A stretch of DNA of 64,000 bases from Euonymus europaeus (lineage: Eukaryota; Streptophyta; Magnoliopsida; Celastrales; Celastraceae): positions 21,495,001 to 21,559,000 of the forward strand of contig OY756961.1 in assembly GCA_963580455.1 (NCBI GenBank), in the 5' to 3' direction. The translations under genes were made by a program, and so were the position numbers. Numbering within the stretch: position 1 is the first letter of the stretch; each line of letters opens with the position of its first letter. Below the pieces are notes generated by a model that worked only from the letters and a program-made list of their open reading frames with translations, ran no database searches and was not told the DNA's origin. Shown piece after piece: positions 11,119 through 21,828 of this stretch.

Positions 11119-11623
11119 CACGAAACCTGCGAGTTTCTAACAATGAACATTTTTTATCTTATGTTTGCATTTAGAAATTGTTATATGAGAATTGTTATCA
11201 TGTCTTACTTTTTGTCTTAATATTTTGGATCTTTTGAGGTTAAATGTTGTTAAAAATGAATTTTGGATCTCTTTAGGTTAAATGTTGCAGAAAAATGATA
11301 CATATATGCAGAAAACTATTGCAGAAAATTGATTATAGATGCAGAAAAAATATTGCAGAATTTTTTTTTCTGCAGAAAAAGTATTATATATGTGTGTGTT
11401 TATGTAATTAAAAATGAATTTAAATTAGTTTTTAATCATAATAATTATTACTTTTAAAACCAAACATTGAAGGGCAAATCTGGAAATCAATTTATAATGC
11501 ATTACAATTTAGATATATTAACCAAACACTTGAATTTGATTACTATGTAATTGCATTACCTTAATTTGATTACTAGTAATAGGATTCCAATTACTATAGC
11601 AATACACCGAACCAAACGGGAGC

Positions 11624-12077
11624 AATAGGAGACTATTATCGTATCAAGTTCTACTTTTGCCTCCATGAATTGGCACTTTTTATGGAGTCTAAGAAGAAGG
11701 TACATGATTCCAATCTTTTGTGACATCAAGCAGTCAAGCTTCGAGTGGTTAACAACAGAGTTTGTCTAGAGAAAGATGTGTTAAGGTTTAATCAAGCTCT
11801 TGAGGGGAAAATGCTAAAGGTACATAATAAGTTGTATACATAAGCTACATAATCTATGTGGCATGCTGATTGTGAATGCCACAGACTTTTTGGGAGACAA
11901 ATTTTTTTTGTCCTTCTTGTGAGTTGCCCTAATTCCCGCCTATTGACATGGAGATTCCCGCTTGTCTTCCTATTTGTCTTAACTCAACATTTTCTCTCTC
12001 TTAGTTAGTGTCATTTCAACTGTTTTTAGTATAAATTTTCATTTATTTTGATATTTGAGCTTCAAGTGGTCATTGAA
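11624..12077. other. Spacer between Harbinger right end and FAR1-like pseudogene
   Basis: No intact ORF. A stretch near 11660-11840 reads in one frame with a gene-like composition, but has stops and no recognisable domain. Confidence 0.4.
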
Positions 12078-13897
12078 ATGGAAGGAATAGAAGGATTTGT
12101 AGGCGAGTCAGAGTCATCGTTGTCAAGGTATGTATACGGGGTGTGGATCGATGGCTTCTGGCTGGGTTTTATGATTTTTTTGTGTTCTTATCTGTGTTAT
12201 TAGCATAAAGTTTTTCTCTTGATATGCTCCACCATGTCTTGTTTTGGGTGTCGGTTTTGAGATTTTTGTCCGAAATTTTGGGTTTCGATTTATTACAGTT
12301 GTTCGAATTTTAAGGTGGGATTTAATGGGTTTTTGTATTTGTTGTGAAGAAATCACTGTTTCATTTATGTTGTCTGAACATTTCATAGGGTTTATTCAAC
12401 ATGTTATTTAATTAATGCCAATGTAATTGTTTGTACTAAAGTAATTAAATGTTGCAATGTAATTAATTTTGTATGGGCAGCATATTATTATGATTTTACT
12501 TTCAATTAAATTCAGGTTGCACTCGAAGGTAGCAATAAGAGTGTGTTTGCAATGTTTTAAATGTGTATCTTTTCGTTCCATTATACGGATGTTTTTTTTC
12601 CAGAACCTTATGCCATTGTGTTTTGTCACTGATTTTTACGAAGCTTTTTTCCATTGACTTTTGAGTTTATCAACAATTTGTTTTATGAACCTGAATGTAA
12701 TTAGTTGATATTGTTACGTGTTACCAAAATTACATTGTTTCACAAATGTGAATAATTTATTCCATTGCATTCATGTATTTTCCAGTGTGTGTTTGCAATA
12801 TTTTAAATGTGTATTTTTTTGTTCCATTGTACGAATGATTTTTTCCAGAGCCTTATGCCATTGTGTTTTGTCATTGATATTTACAAACCATTATTCCATT
12901 GACTTTTGAGTGTATTAACAATTTGTTTCATTAACCTGAATGTAATTAGTTGGTCTTGTTACCTGTTACCAAAATTACATTGTTTCACAAATGTCAATAA
13001 TTTGTTCCATTGCATTCACATATTTTCGTAAGGTGTTTGGGTTGGTGACAATGATATGAGGTTTTTGCTACTATTAATATTAACATTTTTTTTATAGGGG
13101 GACAATGTTGAATCTAATAGAGCCAGTTGAGAGTATATACGAGGTTGAGGTGGAGGAACCAGTTGGATCTAATGTGCCAGCTGCTGGGATGTTATTTGAC
13201 TCAGTTGATGAAATGTTCACTTTTTATAAAGAGTATGAAGTTGCGAATGGTTTTTCTGTTAAGAAAAGGTCAATCGCTAAGGATGTAAGTGGGATTCAAA
13301 AATATTTGTTGCTCACATGTGGGAGGTCGGATAGATATCATAGTCGTTCGAAAATTCCTGCCAATCACCATGCACATTCAAAGAACGAGTGCAAAGCTAG
13401 ATTGGCTGCCCGACTATCAGCTGAAGGGAAGTGGGAGATCACTATGTTTGATGATGACCATAACCACAATCTGAGTACTAGTCAATCAAGGTTTTTCAAA
13501 TGTAATAGGGAGATAAGCCCATATGTGAAGAGGCAATCGAAAATTATTGACATCGCTGGTATTAGTTTGAACAAGAGTCACAACTCATCCATCATTGAAG
13601 CGGGTGGACATGAGGAGCTGCCTTTTATTGAGAGGGATACTAGAAACGTCATCGCTAAACCGAGAGGAATTCTTCTAGGAGTTGGCGATGCTGATGCTGA
13701 TGCGATGCAAAGATATTTCCTTCGAATGCAGTCTAATAATGACTAGTTTTTTTTTTCTCTTATTGATTGGGATGATGAGAGTCGGCTCGGGAATGTATTT
13801 TTGGCAGATCCTCGAAGTAGGGCTGCATATCAAAAGTTTGATGATGTAGTCATGTTTGATATAACTTATTTGACAAATAAATATGACATGCCTTTTG
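12078..13897 (+). pseudogene. FAR1/FHY3-like (MULE-derived) gene, truncated
   Basis: Exon 1 (12078-12127, MEGIEGFVGESESSLS) joins exon 2 (from 13098) in phase across a ~970-bp GT-AG intron. Exon 2 holds the FAR1 DNA-binding (WRKY-GCM1) domain: FDSVDEMFTFYKEYEVANGF...KKRS, Cys in LLTCGR and NECKARLAA, and the HNHNLS motif. The frame runs through GILLGVGDADADAMQRYFLRMQ to a TAG at 13744. The same frame then continues with clear MULE-transposase similarity (LIDWDDESRLGNVF, SRAAYQKFDDVVMFDITYL) and breaks off near 13897 at MPFA. The catalytic core and SWIM finger are missing. Whether it descends from a domesticated FAR1 gene or a jittery-type MULE transposase cannot be settled from this fragment. 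Confidence 0.85.
12539..13026 (+). repeat. Imperfect ~245-bp tandem duplication in the FAR1-like intron
   Basis: The segment starting GTGTGTTTGCAAT...TTTTAAATGTG at about 12540 recurs at about 12786. Matching landmarks recur in order: TTATGCCATTGTGTTTTGTCA, CCTGAATGTAATTAGTTG and ACCAAAATTACATTGTTTC. Confidence 0.85.
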
Positions 13898-15950
13898 CAT
13901 ATCAAGAGTCTGCAGATGTTTCTTCTCTTGTTAGGAGCCAGGGAACAACGTGGCGCAACATAATTCACTTTGGTGTTTAATGAAGTTCGTTTCTTCAAAA
14001 AAAAAATCATTAGATCATGGATCTTCTTTTCTGTTCATTTGAAAAGAAATAGTTATTTGACTAATGTGTTACTAACAATCAGATTACGAAAATTATTACT
14101 ATTACTATGGGTTTTGTGTCCAATTATTTTTTTTATTTTTTTTTTTGAATTCATGAGATTCTTTCTTTTTCTTCTTCTTTTTTTTATCAATTTCTATAAA
14201 TAATAACAAAAAAGCTCTTAAGAGCTAAAGATGTCGTTCTTGTTCCAGACTCACTCAAATTTTATTTCAAACCTAATATATGGGAGAAAACAAAAGTTTT
14301 AAATAATGTATACTTTTCTTTTCGTTTCATTATAACCCTTCATTTCCAATGGCAAGAAGGAATAATTAAGATAAATAAGTTGGTTAAAATTCATCTAAAT
14401 GTGAGAATGGCATTTAGTTAACCACTTAGCAAGAAAAGTTGAATAATTTCAAAAGTGAGTAACAATGGAGAGAATGTACGTTTCTTTTTATTCTAATCCT
14501 TGATTGACAAGAAAAGTTGAACAATACGATTTAATTTCTTTTTGTTTCTAATTGACAATCTAAAATTATTATCCTTCTAGTGGCCGGGTATGACGGTCGA
14601 TGTTATCAAAATAGCCCTATCAATTATAAAGTGATACATGTCACGTAGGAACTTAGTTTGGTCATGTCTGAACCACCTCAGTTGGCAGAAAAGGTGATCA
14701 CAAAGATACCAATCAAGGTATTTATTTCGGTTACCCATTCTAGGATAGTTCAGTCATACTCATCTCAAAGGTCACCTCGATCGTCATTCTTGATGGAAAA
14801 ATCTCATCGGCCTCTATAAAGGACACCTCAGTCTCAACCAGTGTCTGTCATACAATAGGAGACTCAACTCTCAGGAGTCCAACTCCTAGTAGAAGAAGAG
14901 TCCCAACAAGAATGTACCTTTGATAAACACTCTCAAGGATAAGGGAGAAAGAGTTCTACTCCAAATATAACTCATAAAAGGAACATCAAGCACTAGATAA
15001 AATCTTAATTAAAACATGCGTTATTAATATTGCTTAAGTCGAGAGAGCTCCGAAAAGCAAAGCTCTCCCAACTGCAAACTGTCGTACTACAAAAACATTA
15101 CAATTAAAAATAGAGACAAAGAAAATAGTCACTGCGACATAGATGAAAGTGCAAAAAGTAAGATAAATAAAATAAAAATCTATTAAATTTGAAATTATAT
15201 TCTACTTTTCCTTAATTTTGTCATTGATGAATTCCGATCACCTTTCAACCCCCAATGAAAAATTGGTGATAGTATTTGAACCTAAACCTTTTTTTTTTGC
15301 CGAAATTATTTGAATAACTGAATCTATAGAACGTACAATCTTATTTGATTTTTTTAGTTAAATCCAAAACTGAAAAAATACATCTGGAAAAATATATGAA
15401 AAAATCTAATTAATAACTGAGTTCGAAATAATTAACAGAAAACCAAAACCAAAAAAATATTTTAAAAAATCCAAATTAATAATTGAATCCTAAACAGTTA
15501 CCTCGGTTGCGGATTGGACACACCTATAAGATATGGCACATGCAAAAAGAAACGTAACAGAAAAGATAGAGAGAAGAGGCTATGAAATCGGAGATAAATT
15601 CTCTTCGGAATCAAAAGCAAAGAAGCCATAAATATCTCCAACAAAATATTGTGATGACCTGCTCACTGCGCCTTGCATGACCACCTTTTAAGCACTAAAA
15701 CACTCGTCTTTCTTCTCTCCTGTGTACCTCTTTTTCTCTTCACCTAGCTCTCTCCCTCTTCTAAGTACGCAACGCTTTTTTCAACACGTGATACTAATTA
15801 AATCGCTTTTTCTCGCTTTTTCAGAACTCTCAACATCCATCTGTTCATTCAAAGGAGAAGTAACAAGGTTTGGTTTTGTTTTCTTGTTATCTTCTTAGAG
15901 AAACTATAAGAAAAGAAACAAAAGGCAGAGAAAGGTTCTTGAGAGCATTC
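13898..15950. other. Intergenic / upstream region of the ABCG gene
   Basis: No gene seen. Poly-T tracts lie at 14125-14190. The part at about 14580-15070 is richer in GC and unlike its surroundings (TATAAAGGACACC at 14816), resembling an LTR remnant, but borders could not be fixed. The last ~150 bp before 15951 should be ABCG promoter and 5' leader; a CACGTG motif is at about 15785. Confidence 0.4.
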
Positions 15951-18358
15951 ATGGAGATGGTGGATGTTGAAGCACAATCTACGGAACAATCCCCCAAGCC
16001 TAATTCCACCATATTTAAGAAAGCCAATCACCCTGTCACATTGAAGGTACTAACTTTGCAATTCTTTCTCTTATATTTTCATTTTCTCTGATTTCATACT
16101 TAAAAGTCACAAATCCGGCGGATTTTAGGTTAGTCGATAACAATGGATAGATGTGTTTTCTGTCCGAGAGTTGTTTATATTTAATTTTTATTAGATTCTT
16201 TTTAATGTGCAATTTGAGTTTGAATCTTGTGCACGAGAGTTGTTTATATTTAATTTTGACGAGACTTTTGTGATGTGCAGTTTGGTGATGTAGTGTACAA
16301 GATCAAGACTAACGAACCATCAAGTTATTGGTGTAACAAGAAAGAAAAATCAGAAGAGAGAGTGATTCTAAAGGGGATCACGGGATTAGTCCTCCCAGGA
16401 GAAGTACTAGCAATGTTAGGTCCATCAGGGAGTGGGAAAACTACACTATTAACAGCACTAGGAGGAAGACTTGGTGGACAACTTGAAGGGAACATAACCT
16501 ACAATGGAAAACCCTTTTCCAACAAAATGAAGAGAAACACAGGGTTTGTGACACAAGATGATGTGATGTACCCTCACTTGACAGTCACCGAAACCCTAGT
16601 CTTCACTGCCCTCTTAAGGCTCCCCAACACATTTACTAAAGAAGAGAAGGTCATGCAGGCAGAGGAAGTGATAACCCAATTAGGGTTAAGTAGGTGCAAG
16701 AATAGCATCATTGGTGGTCCATTTTTGAGGGGGATTTCAGGTGGGGAGAGAAAAAGGGTTAGTGTAGGACAAGAAATGTTGATAAACCCTAGTTTGCTTT
16801 TCTTGGATGAACCGACATCTGGGCTTGATTCAACCACTGCTCAAAGGATTGTGTCGACATTGTGGGAGCTAGCTAATGGTGGGAGAACAATTGTGATGAC
16901 AATACACCAGCCTTCAAGTAGGTTGTTTTACATGTTTCATAAGGTCTTGTTGTTGTCAGAAGGTAATTCTTTGTATTTTGGGAACGGATCAGAAGTTATG
17001 GATTATTTCTCTAGTGTTGGGTTTGCACCTTCAATGACCATGAATCCTGCTGACTTCTTGCTAGATCTTGCAAATGGTGAGTCCAATATATGTTTAAGTT
17101 GTATGTGATTAGGTTTTCGATGTTGCCATTGCCTTGGGTTTGCTTATAAAAAACACATTAGAAGCTCGAATGGTTTATAAATTATTGAATTAAGTTATAT
17201 TGTTTTCATTCCTAATCAACTTAGCATAGATGAATATGAATGTGACAATGTATATATCACTATTCTTGTTGATTTGAACAAAACCTTGTAGGTGTTGCAC
17301 CGGATAATGATTCCCGGGAAAATCAGGGGATGATTAGGCAGAATTTGATTGCTGCATACGAGACCAATCTTGCCAATCAATTGAAGATGGAGCTTCAAAG
17401 AATTAGTGATCATCCTAACTGTGATTATGAAGGTGCAGAGAGCAAGCAATCGGGGCGGTGGGCGACGACTTGGTGGCAACAACTCATTGTGTTGATGAGG
17501 AGGGGAGTCAGAGAGAGGAGGCATGAGGCCTTCTCTCGTCTCAAAGTTGGGCAAATCTTGGTTGTAGCTGTACTTTCAGGGCTTCTATGGTGGCAATCTG
17601 ATTCTAACCACATTCAAGATCGGGTACGTAATGAAATCATTTACATGTATGGTTATATAAGTTTATGTTCTAACCGATTGTTTTGGTAATATTTGCAGAT
17701 TGGGTTGTTCTTCTTCTACACTGGATTTTGGAGTTTCTTCCCTCTATTTCAAGCAATTTTCACCTTCCCACAAGAGCGTATGATGCTCGAAAAGGAACGA
17801 GCTTCGGGGATGTACAGGCTCTCCTCCTACTTCATGTCAAGAACACTTGGAGATCTTCCTATGGATTTAGTCCTCCCAACAGTTTTTATGATCATAATCT
17901 ATTGGATGTCAGGTCTCAAACCCAATGCCTTAAACTTCTTTGAGTCCTTATTTGCTCTACTATTTTGTGTTCTAGTGGCTCAAGGCATAGGCCTTGCTCT
18001 TGGCGCGGTCGTTATGGATCAAAAAGCCGCAACAACGCTAGGATCAGTGATCATGCTCGCGTTCCTACTTGCTGGCGGATACTATGTCCAGAATGTGCCT
18101 GCGTTCATTGGATGGATAAAGTACATTTCGCTTATTAATCATGCTTACAAGATTCAAATATTGTCTCAATACAAGGCTAGTGACACATACCAGTGCAATG
18201 GTGGCGACGGAGGATTGTGTTTTGTTCGCGATTATCCGGGGATTAAGGATAATTTTGGGGGGGCTGGTCTCTCAGTTTTGGCATTGGTGATTATGCTTGT
18301 GGGTTATCGGCTCATCGCTTATATTGCTCTAATGAGGGTTGGAATGACCAAGAAATGA
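15951..18358 (+). CDS. ABCG14: ABCG half-size ABC transporter (WBC subfamily, ABCG14-like)
   Basis: Four exons, 15951-16046, 16281-17076, 17292-17623 and 17699-18358, all GT-AG with matching phases; 627 residues, normal for a half transporter. Nucleotide-binding domain first: Walker A GPSGSGKT (about 79-86), Q-loop TQDD (about 123-126), ABC signature ISGGE (184-188), Walker B LLFLDEP with D-loop SGLDS (about 204-216), H-loop His about 241. The C-terminal half has six predicted membrane segments ([20 protein letters not shown] onward, [30 protein letters not shown]). NBD-TMD order is the reverse orientation typical of ABCG proteins, which work as dimers in the plasma membrane. [19 protein letters not shown] and [13 protein letters not shown] are closest to ABCG14, the root-to-shoot cytokinin exporter; ABCG9 and ABCG21 are near relatives, so ortholog status is inferred. 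The ATG at 15951 is the first of the conserved MEMVDVEAQ start. Confidence 0.9.
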
Positions 18359-19912
18359 AAGAAAACAGAGTACTCTGTTTTATTTAAGCTTTTTATTATT
18401 GTAATCGAACTTTTTAGTAATTATTAGTACTGAAAAAGAGAGAGAGAAAACAAAGAGCATCACGGCTATATTTTATGGATTCTCAAAGATCATCTTTGCG
18501 TTCTTGTCTTGTTTATTCTAAGACTTCGAGTCATGGAAGCGGCAGATTAATTACAATGGCTTTTAGGTAGGAAGCAGAAAGTGTATGTGATTACATCATG
18601 AATGGTATTAGTAGTTCATTTTAAGCATTGTTTTTCTTAGCCACAATTATACTAATCTAGCAGCCACTAGCCTGATCAAATTTAAATTCAATTTCGACTC
18701 GAAAATTGATGCTTTTTGTAGTCTAATGGACCATTGATATGTGCAGCAACTGAGTACTTTATTCTTCTTCCGGATAAGTTAAGATTTATATTTTATATCG
18801 ATTAGATGTAAGTCATCAATGTAGTATTCCTAATAAGGGTGAAACCGCGGAGACTTCAGGTCTAGAGTTAATAATTTTTTTTCGAGTTGTTTGGATAAAT
18901 AATAATATTTCAAGTGGATCAGGCTAAAACTTTTTTGACACTTTTTTTCTTATCCCTATGAATCTTATGGAGAGAAGATTACAAAATATCAAGCTTGAAA
19001 CAACACATGAACGGAAAAATAAAATCAAATTGAAATTTGTTGAAAGTGAGTTATGAGGATCCGATTCCAGATCCAACAAGAAGTTACTCCAAACAACAAC
19101 AGAATCCAAAGATATTCCCTAAATGGTACACGTATGCTTTATTTATATTATCTTAAGGATGAAATAAAGAGTCCCACGGCCAATCACTGACTGACATGTG
19201 TATTTCTCTGATTCGTCTTCTGTTCGCATTGTGATCTATTATGAGTGCTTGGACCTGCCCTTTGTGTTGTTAGAGTTTGGATACACCAAACACTTAAAGT
19301 TGATCGATCTTAAATTCGATGAAATAACAAGATAATCCAAGCAACTTTCAACAATCAATTAAAGCGAAAACAAGGATAACAATATGAGCAATGCAAAAAA
19401 TGAAAGTAAAAGCAAAGTAGAGAGTAACAAGATTTATAACCGTTCGGGAAAAAGCTTCTATATTCTTTTCGAGTTGCACCAAGACGCAATCCACCATGAG
19501 AAGCACGTATGGTTCTAATGAAAGTCCACAGTACGCAACATGCGCTACCCTTGGCGACGCCAAAGATGTTCCTCAACTCGCCTAACCAACTTTGCCCTGA
19601 TGTTCCTCTGTTCGTCTCTTCCTGACTATGCCCAAAGGTGTCATAATGCTTTATGGGGTCTATCTTGGTAAGAATGTTCTGGTAATTTACCCATGTTCTG
19701 ACCGGGGGGTTCTCGTCAGAAAGACTAATTTTTCTTCTTTTTCATCTCACAAAAAGGTTCAGGATCTGTATAAGAACAATAGAAAGTTAGGTGCCGAACC
19801 ACTTGAGTCTCAACAGCTGCAAATGAAGCCAAATTTAATTTAGTCATCAAAATTCAAGATAGGGTGCCAAATATAGTAGCTTCGCCACCTATAAATTGCA
19901 CGTGTCATAAAA
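18359..19912. other. Intergenic, no gene seen
   Basis: The ABCG 3' region with AT-rich tracts is followed by unplaced repetitive-looking sequence. About 19330-19640 contains interrupted minus-strand reading frames with no recognisable domain. Confidence 0.4.
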
Positions 19913-20629
19913 CAAGTCATAAACCTTTCTTTTTTTTTGATAAAAAGAGGCAAAACCCCAGCAAATATATTAGGATAAGATGACCCTCATAAGGCGGAGG
20001 GAACCGAACATAAAGATATAGTCATAAAAAACTGAAGAGCCTTCAAGAAGAAAGCCAAAGAAATAGCAATATAGAAAAACATGGAACTGTAACCCAAAAT
20101 GAAACCAGTATAGTCAATTCCTAGCCTAGTTGCACCACACCATTTTCCACAAGCACTTAGAACCACACTATGCGATCTTCATGAAAGTGAACACCCTCCT
20201 GAGCTAAAGCATCAGCAATATCATTCAATTCCCTTGGGATATGTAGTATATCCAAAGAAATGAAATCGAGCTTAGAATTGTCAATGGCATTTTGTATAAA
20301 GTTGTATTTCCATGGAACCATTCCACCAGAGATAGACCACCCACAAGCATTAGCCGAGTCAGACTCCAAAATTATCTTTGTATGTCTGAATCTCGGCAAG
20401 GCTGCCGTTAACTCCAACGCTTTTTGAATGGCCATATACTCGGCTTGATTTGAGTCACAAATCCCTACATGACAACTAAAACTGCCTAATACCATTCCTG
20501 TATCATCACGTAGGACCCCACCTATACCTGCCCTCCCAGGTTTTCCAATGCTTGAGCCATCAACATTCCATTTGATACAACCAAGGTGAGGTGGGGACCA
20601 CTGCTGGCTAATAGCAAGTCATAAACCTT
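19913..20629 (-). mobile_element. 5'-truncated LINE insertion with perfect 15-bp TSD
   Basis: The body (19928-20614, 687 bp) is flanked by CAAGTCATAAACCTT at 19913-19927 and again at 20615-20629, a perfect 15-bp target-site duplication. The minus-strand 3' end is an A-tract (T run at 19929-19938 on the plus strand). The only coding part is a C-terminal RNase H domain. 5' truncation, tail and long duplication together are the signature of target-primed reverse transcription by an L1-type LINE. The perfect TSD suggests a fairly young insertion. Confidence 0.93.
20157..20614 (-). pseudogene. LINE ORF2 C-terminal RNase H domain (RVT_3 type), uninterrupted
   Basis: The minus-strand frame is open from the truncated 5' border to a stop at 20157. 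It shows the RNase H active-site series: Asp in KWNVDGSSIGKPGRAGIGG, Glu in SNQAEYMAIQKALEL, Asp in IILESDSANA, and the final Asp/Ala pattern ELNDIADALAQEG. This plant LINE RNase H degrades RNA in the RNA-DNA hybrid. There is no reverse transcriptase or endonuclease part and no native start codon, so it is a remnant despite the clean frame. Confidence 0.9.
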
Positions 20630-21228
20630 AATAAATCCAAATTGACTCACACTACATTTACATTATGTTTATATTTTTATGTATATGTATATATTAATTG
20701 AAGAGTTGTAACATACTTGTCAAAATACAATCCTTACAACAACAAATATATATATATATACACTTATTATATACACCCACATGTCGACTAGTCTTTATGA
20801 TATATCTCCCCTGTCTACGTGCCACTTTGACTCACCAAACAAATTAACATCCAACCCATGATACACAACAGTGCACCCATCTCTAACCATCTGAACAAAA
20901 TTCTAAAAAAATTTGATTATAAAAATTGAATTAGTACCTTCTTTATTATAAAAATTGACGAACTCAGTCTCATCGTGTTCCAAAACCACATGGTAATTAA
21001 TCATGCATTTCGCATACCCTTCAAAATCACCAAACAAAATTTGAAAATACTCAAAAAAATAATTATATTGAAAAGTCAAGTAGATATTATTATTAATCGG
21101 AGTTTATGATAATATCAATGGACTTAATTTTGGCAATCACTTAGTTGAGCGAAAGAAACCCTAAAAAAGGCACCCACCCAAAAAAAAAGTACAAAAAAGT
21201 GTAAAGAAAAAAAAAACTCAAACATCAA
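20630..21228. other. Intergenic, distal NAC upstream region
   Basis: AT-rich; a (TA)n microsatellite lies at about 20745-20760. No gene seen. Confidence 0.5.
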
Positions 21229-21570
21229 TAACGTGTCAAGCCTGGACCTCGTTTATGCAGCCATTGATGCTACGTACCTTACCTTTTGTGAGTTTCTCCC
21301 TTTCACTCTCTAGTCTCTACTCTTCAAGGACAAAATTCCAGCCTAACCATATCCACGTGTCGCCACGTGGAAAACGCAATATTCACTCCTTTTTTATTCT
21401 CTTGAGGTCATGCAAAGTTCGTACCACCTTTCAGAAATACCAGATCCTTTTCAGACACGTGTCCGTGACCCTCATTCCGGCTTTTTTTCGTGACGGTTCA
21501 TGCACCGAAGGGAAGGTTCCATATAGCTCTCTTAAACATAAGGTCGGTCGGTCGATGCTTACACGTGTTG
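21229..21570 (+). promoter_or_regulatory. G-box/ABRE cluster upstream of the NAC gene
   Basis: CACGTG occurs four times (21354-21359, 21364-21369, 21456-21461, 21562-21567), and ACGTGTC once at 21231. The first two are only 10 bp apart. ACGTG-core elements bind ABA-response bZIP factors and bHLH factors such as MYC2. The cluster lies 260-600 bp before the NAC start codon, which fits the ABA/stress/jasmonate induction known for the ANAC019/055/072 clade. Confidence 0.75.
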
Positions 21571-21828
21571 AGTTTTAACGGTGATTAAGACGAGTGGGTC
21601 CCGTCCACGAGGACGACCGTACTTATCGGCTCTAATACTTTTTCTGCTTTCCGCTATATTAATAGGTCTGGATCTCCGAAGATTTTAAAAATAATAATTT
21701 AATTTAATAATTAATATTTTGGATTTCAGAGAGTTCTGGTTTTTCCTTCCTTTCTATAGCCAAACAGTGGGACATTCAACAAGATGTGCCTCCTCACTCT
21801 CTCGAGAAAAGTCGATTGTGGCCGGAAA

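Larger units (their letters stand above)
1525..11623 (+). mobile_element. Degenerate PIF/Harbinger DNA transposon hosting nested Helitrons
   Basis: The left end GGTCCCGTTTGGTTGG and the right end, read inward as GCTCCCGTTTGGTTCGG, are terminal inverted repeats. Similarity continues for about 45 bp (both sides reach TAATTG-AATCC). Inside, in the expected order, lie a Harbinger DDE transposase (8625-9996) and a Myb/SANT-like accessory ORF (10164-11118), the standard gene pair of this superfamily. Without the inner Helitron (2081-8366) the element would be about 3.8 kb, a normal size. The flanks read TAA on the left and AAT(A) on the right, so a clean 3-bp TWA target duplication is not visible. 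Both genes are broken, so the copy is not autonomous. Confidence 0.85.

Noticed and set aside
1521..11626. Harbinger TWA target duplication
   Set aside because: Flanks are TAA and AAT(A); no identical 3-bp pair at equivalent positions, so no TSD is claimed.
14580..15070. Solo LTR upstream of the ABCG gene
   Set aside because: Composition and a TATAAAGG motif are suggestive, but no TG...CA ends with a duplication could be placed.
21784..21828. Upstream in-frame ATG as NAC start
   Set aside because: The conserved family start is MGVxEKDPL at 21829; the added 15 residues have no counterpart in the clade.
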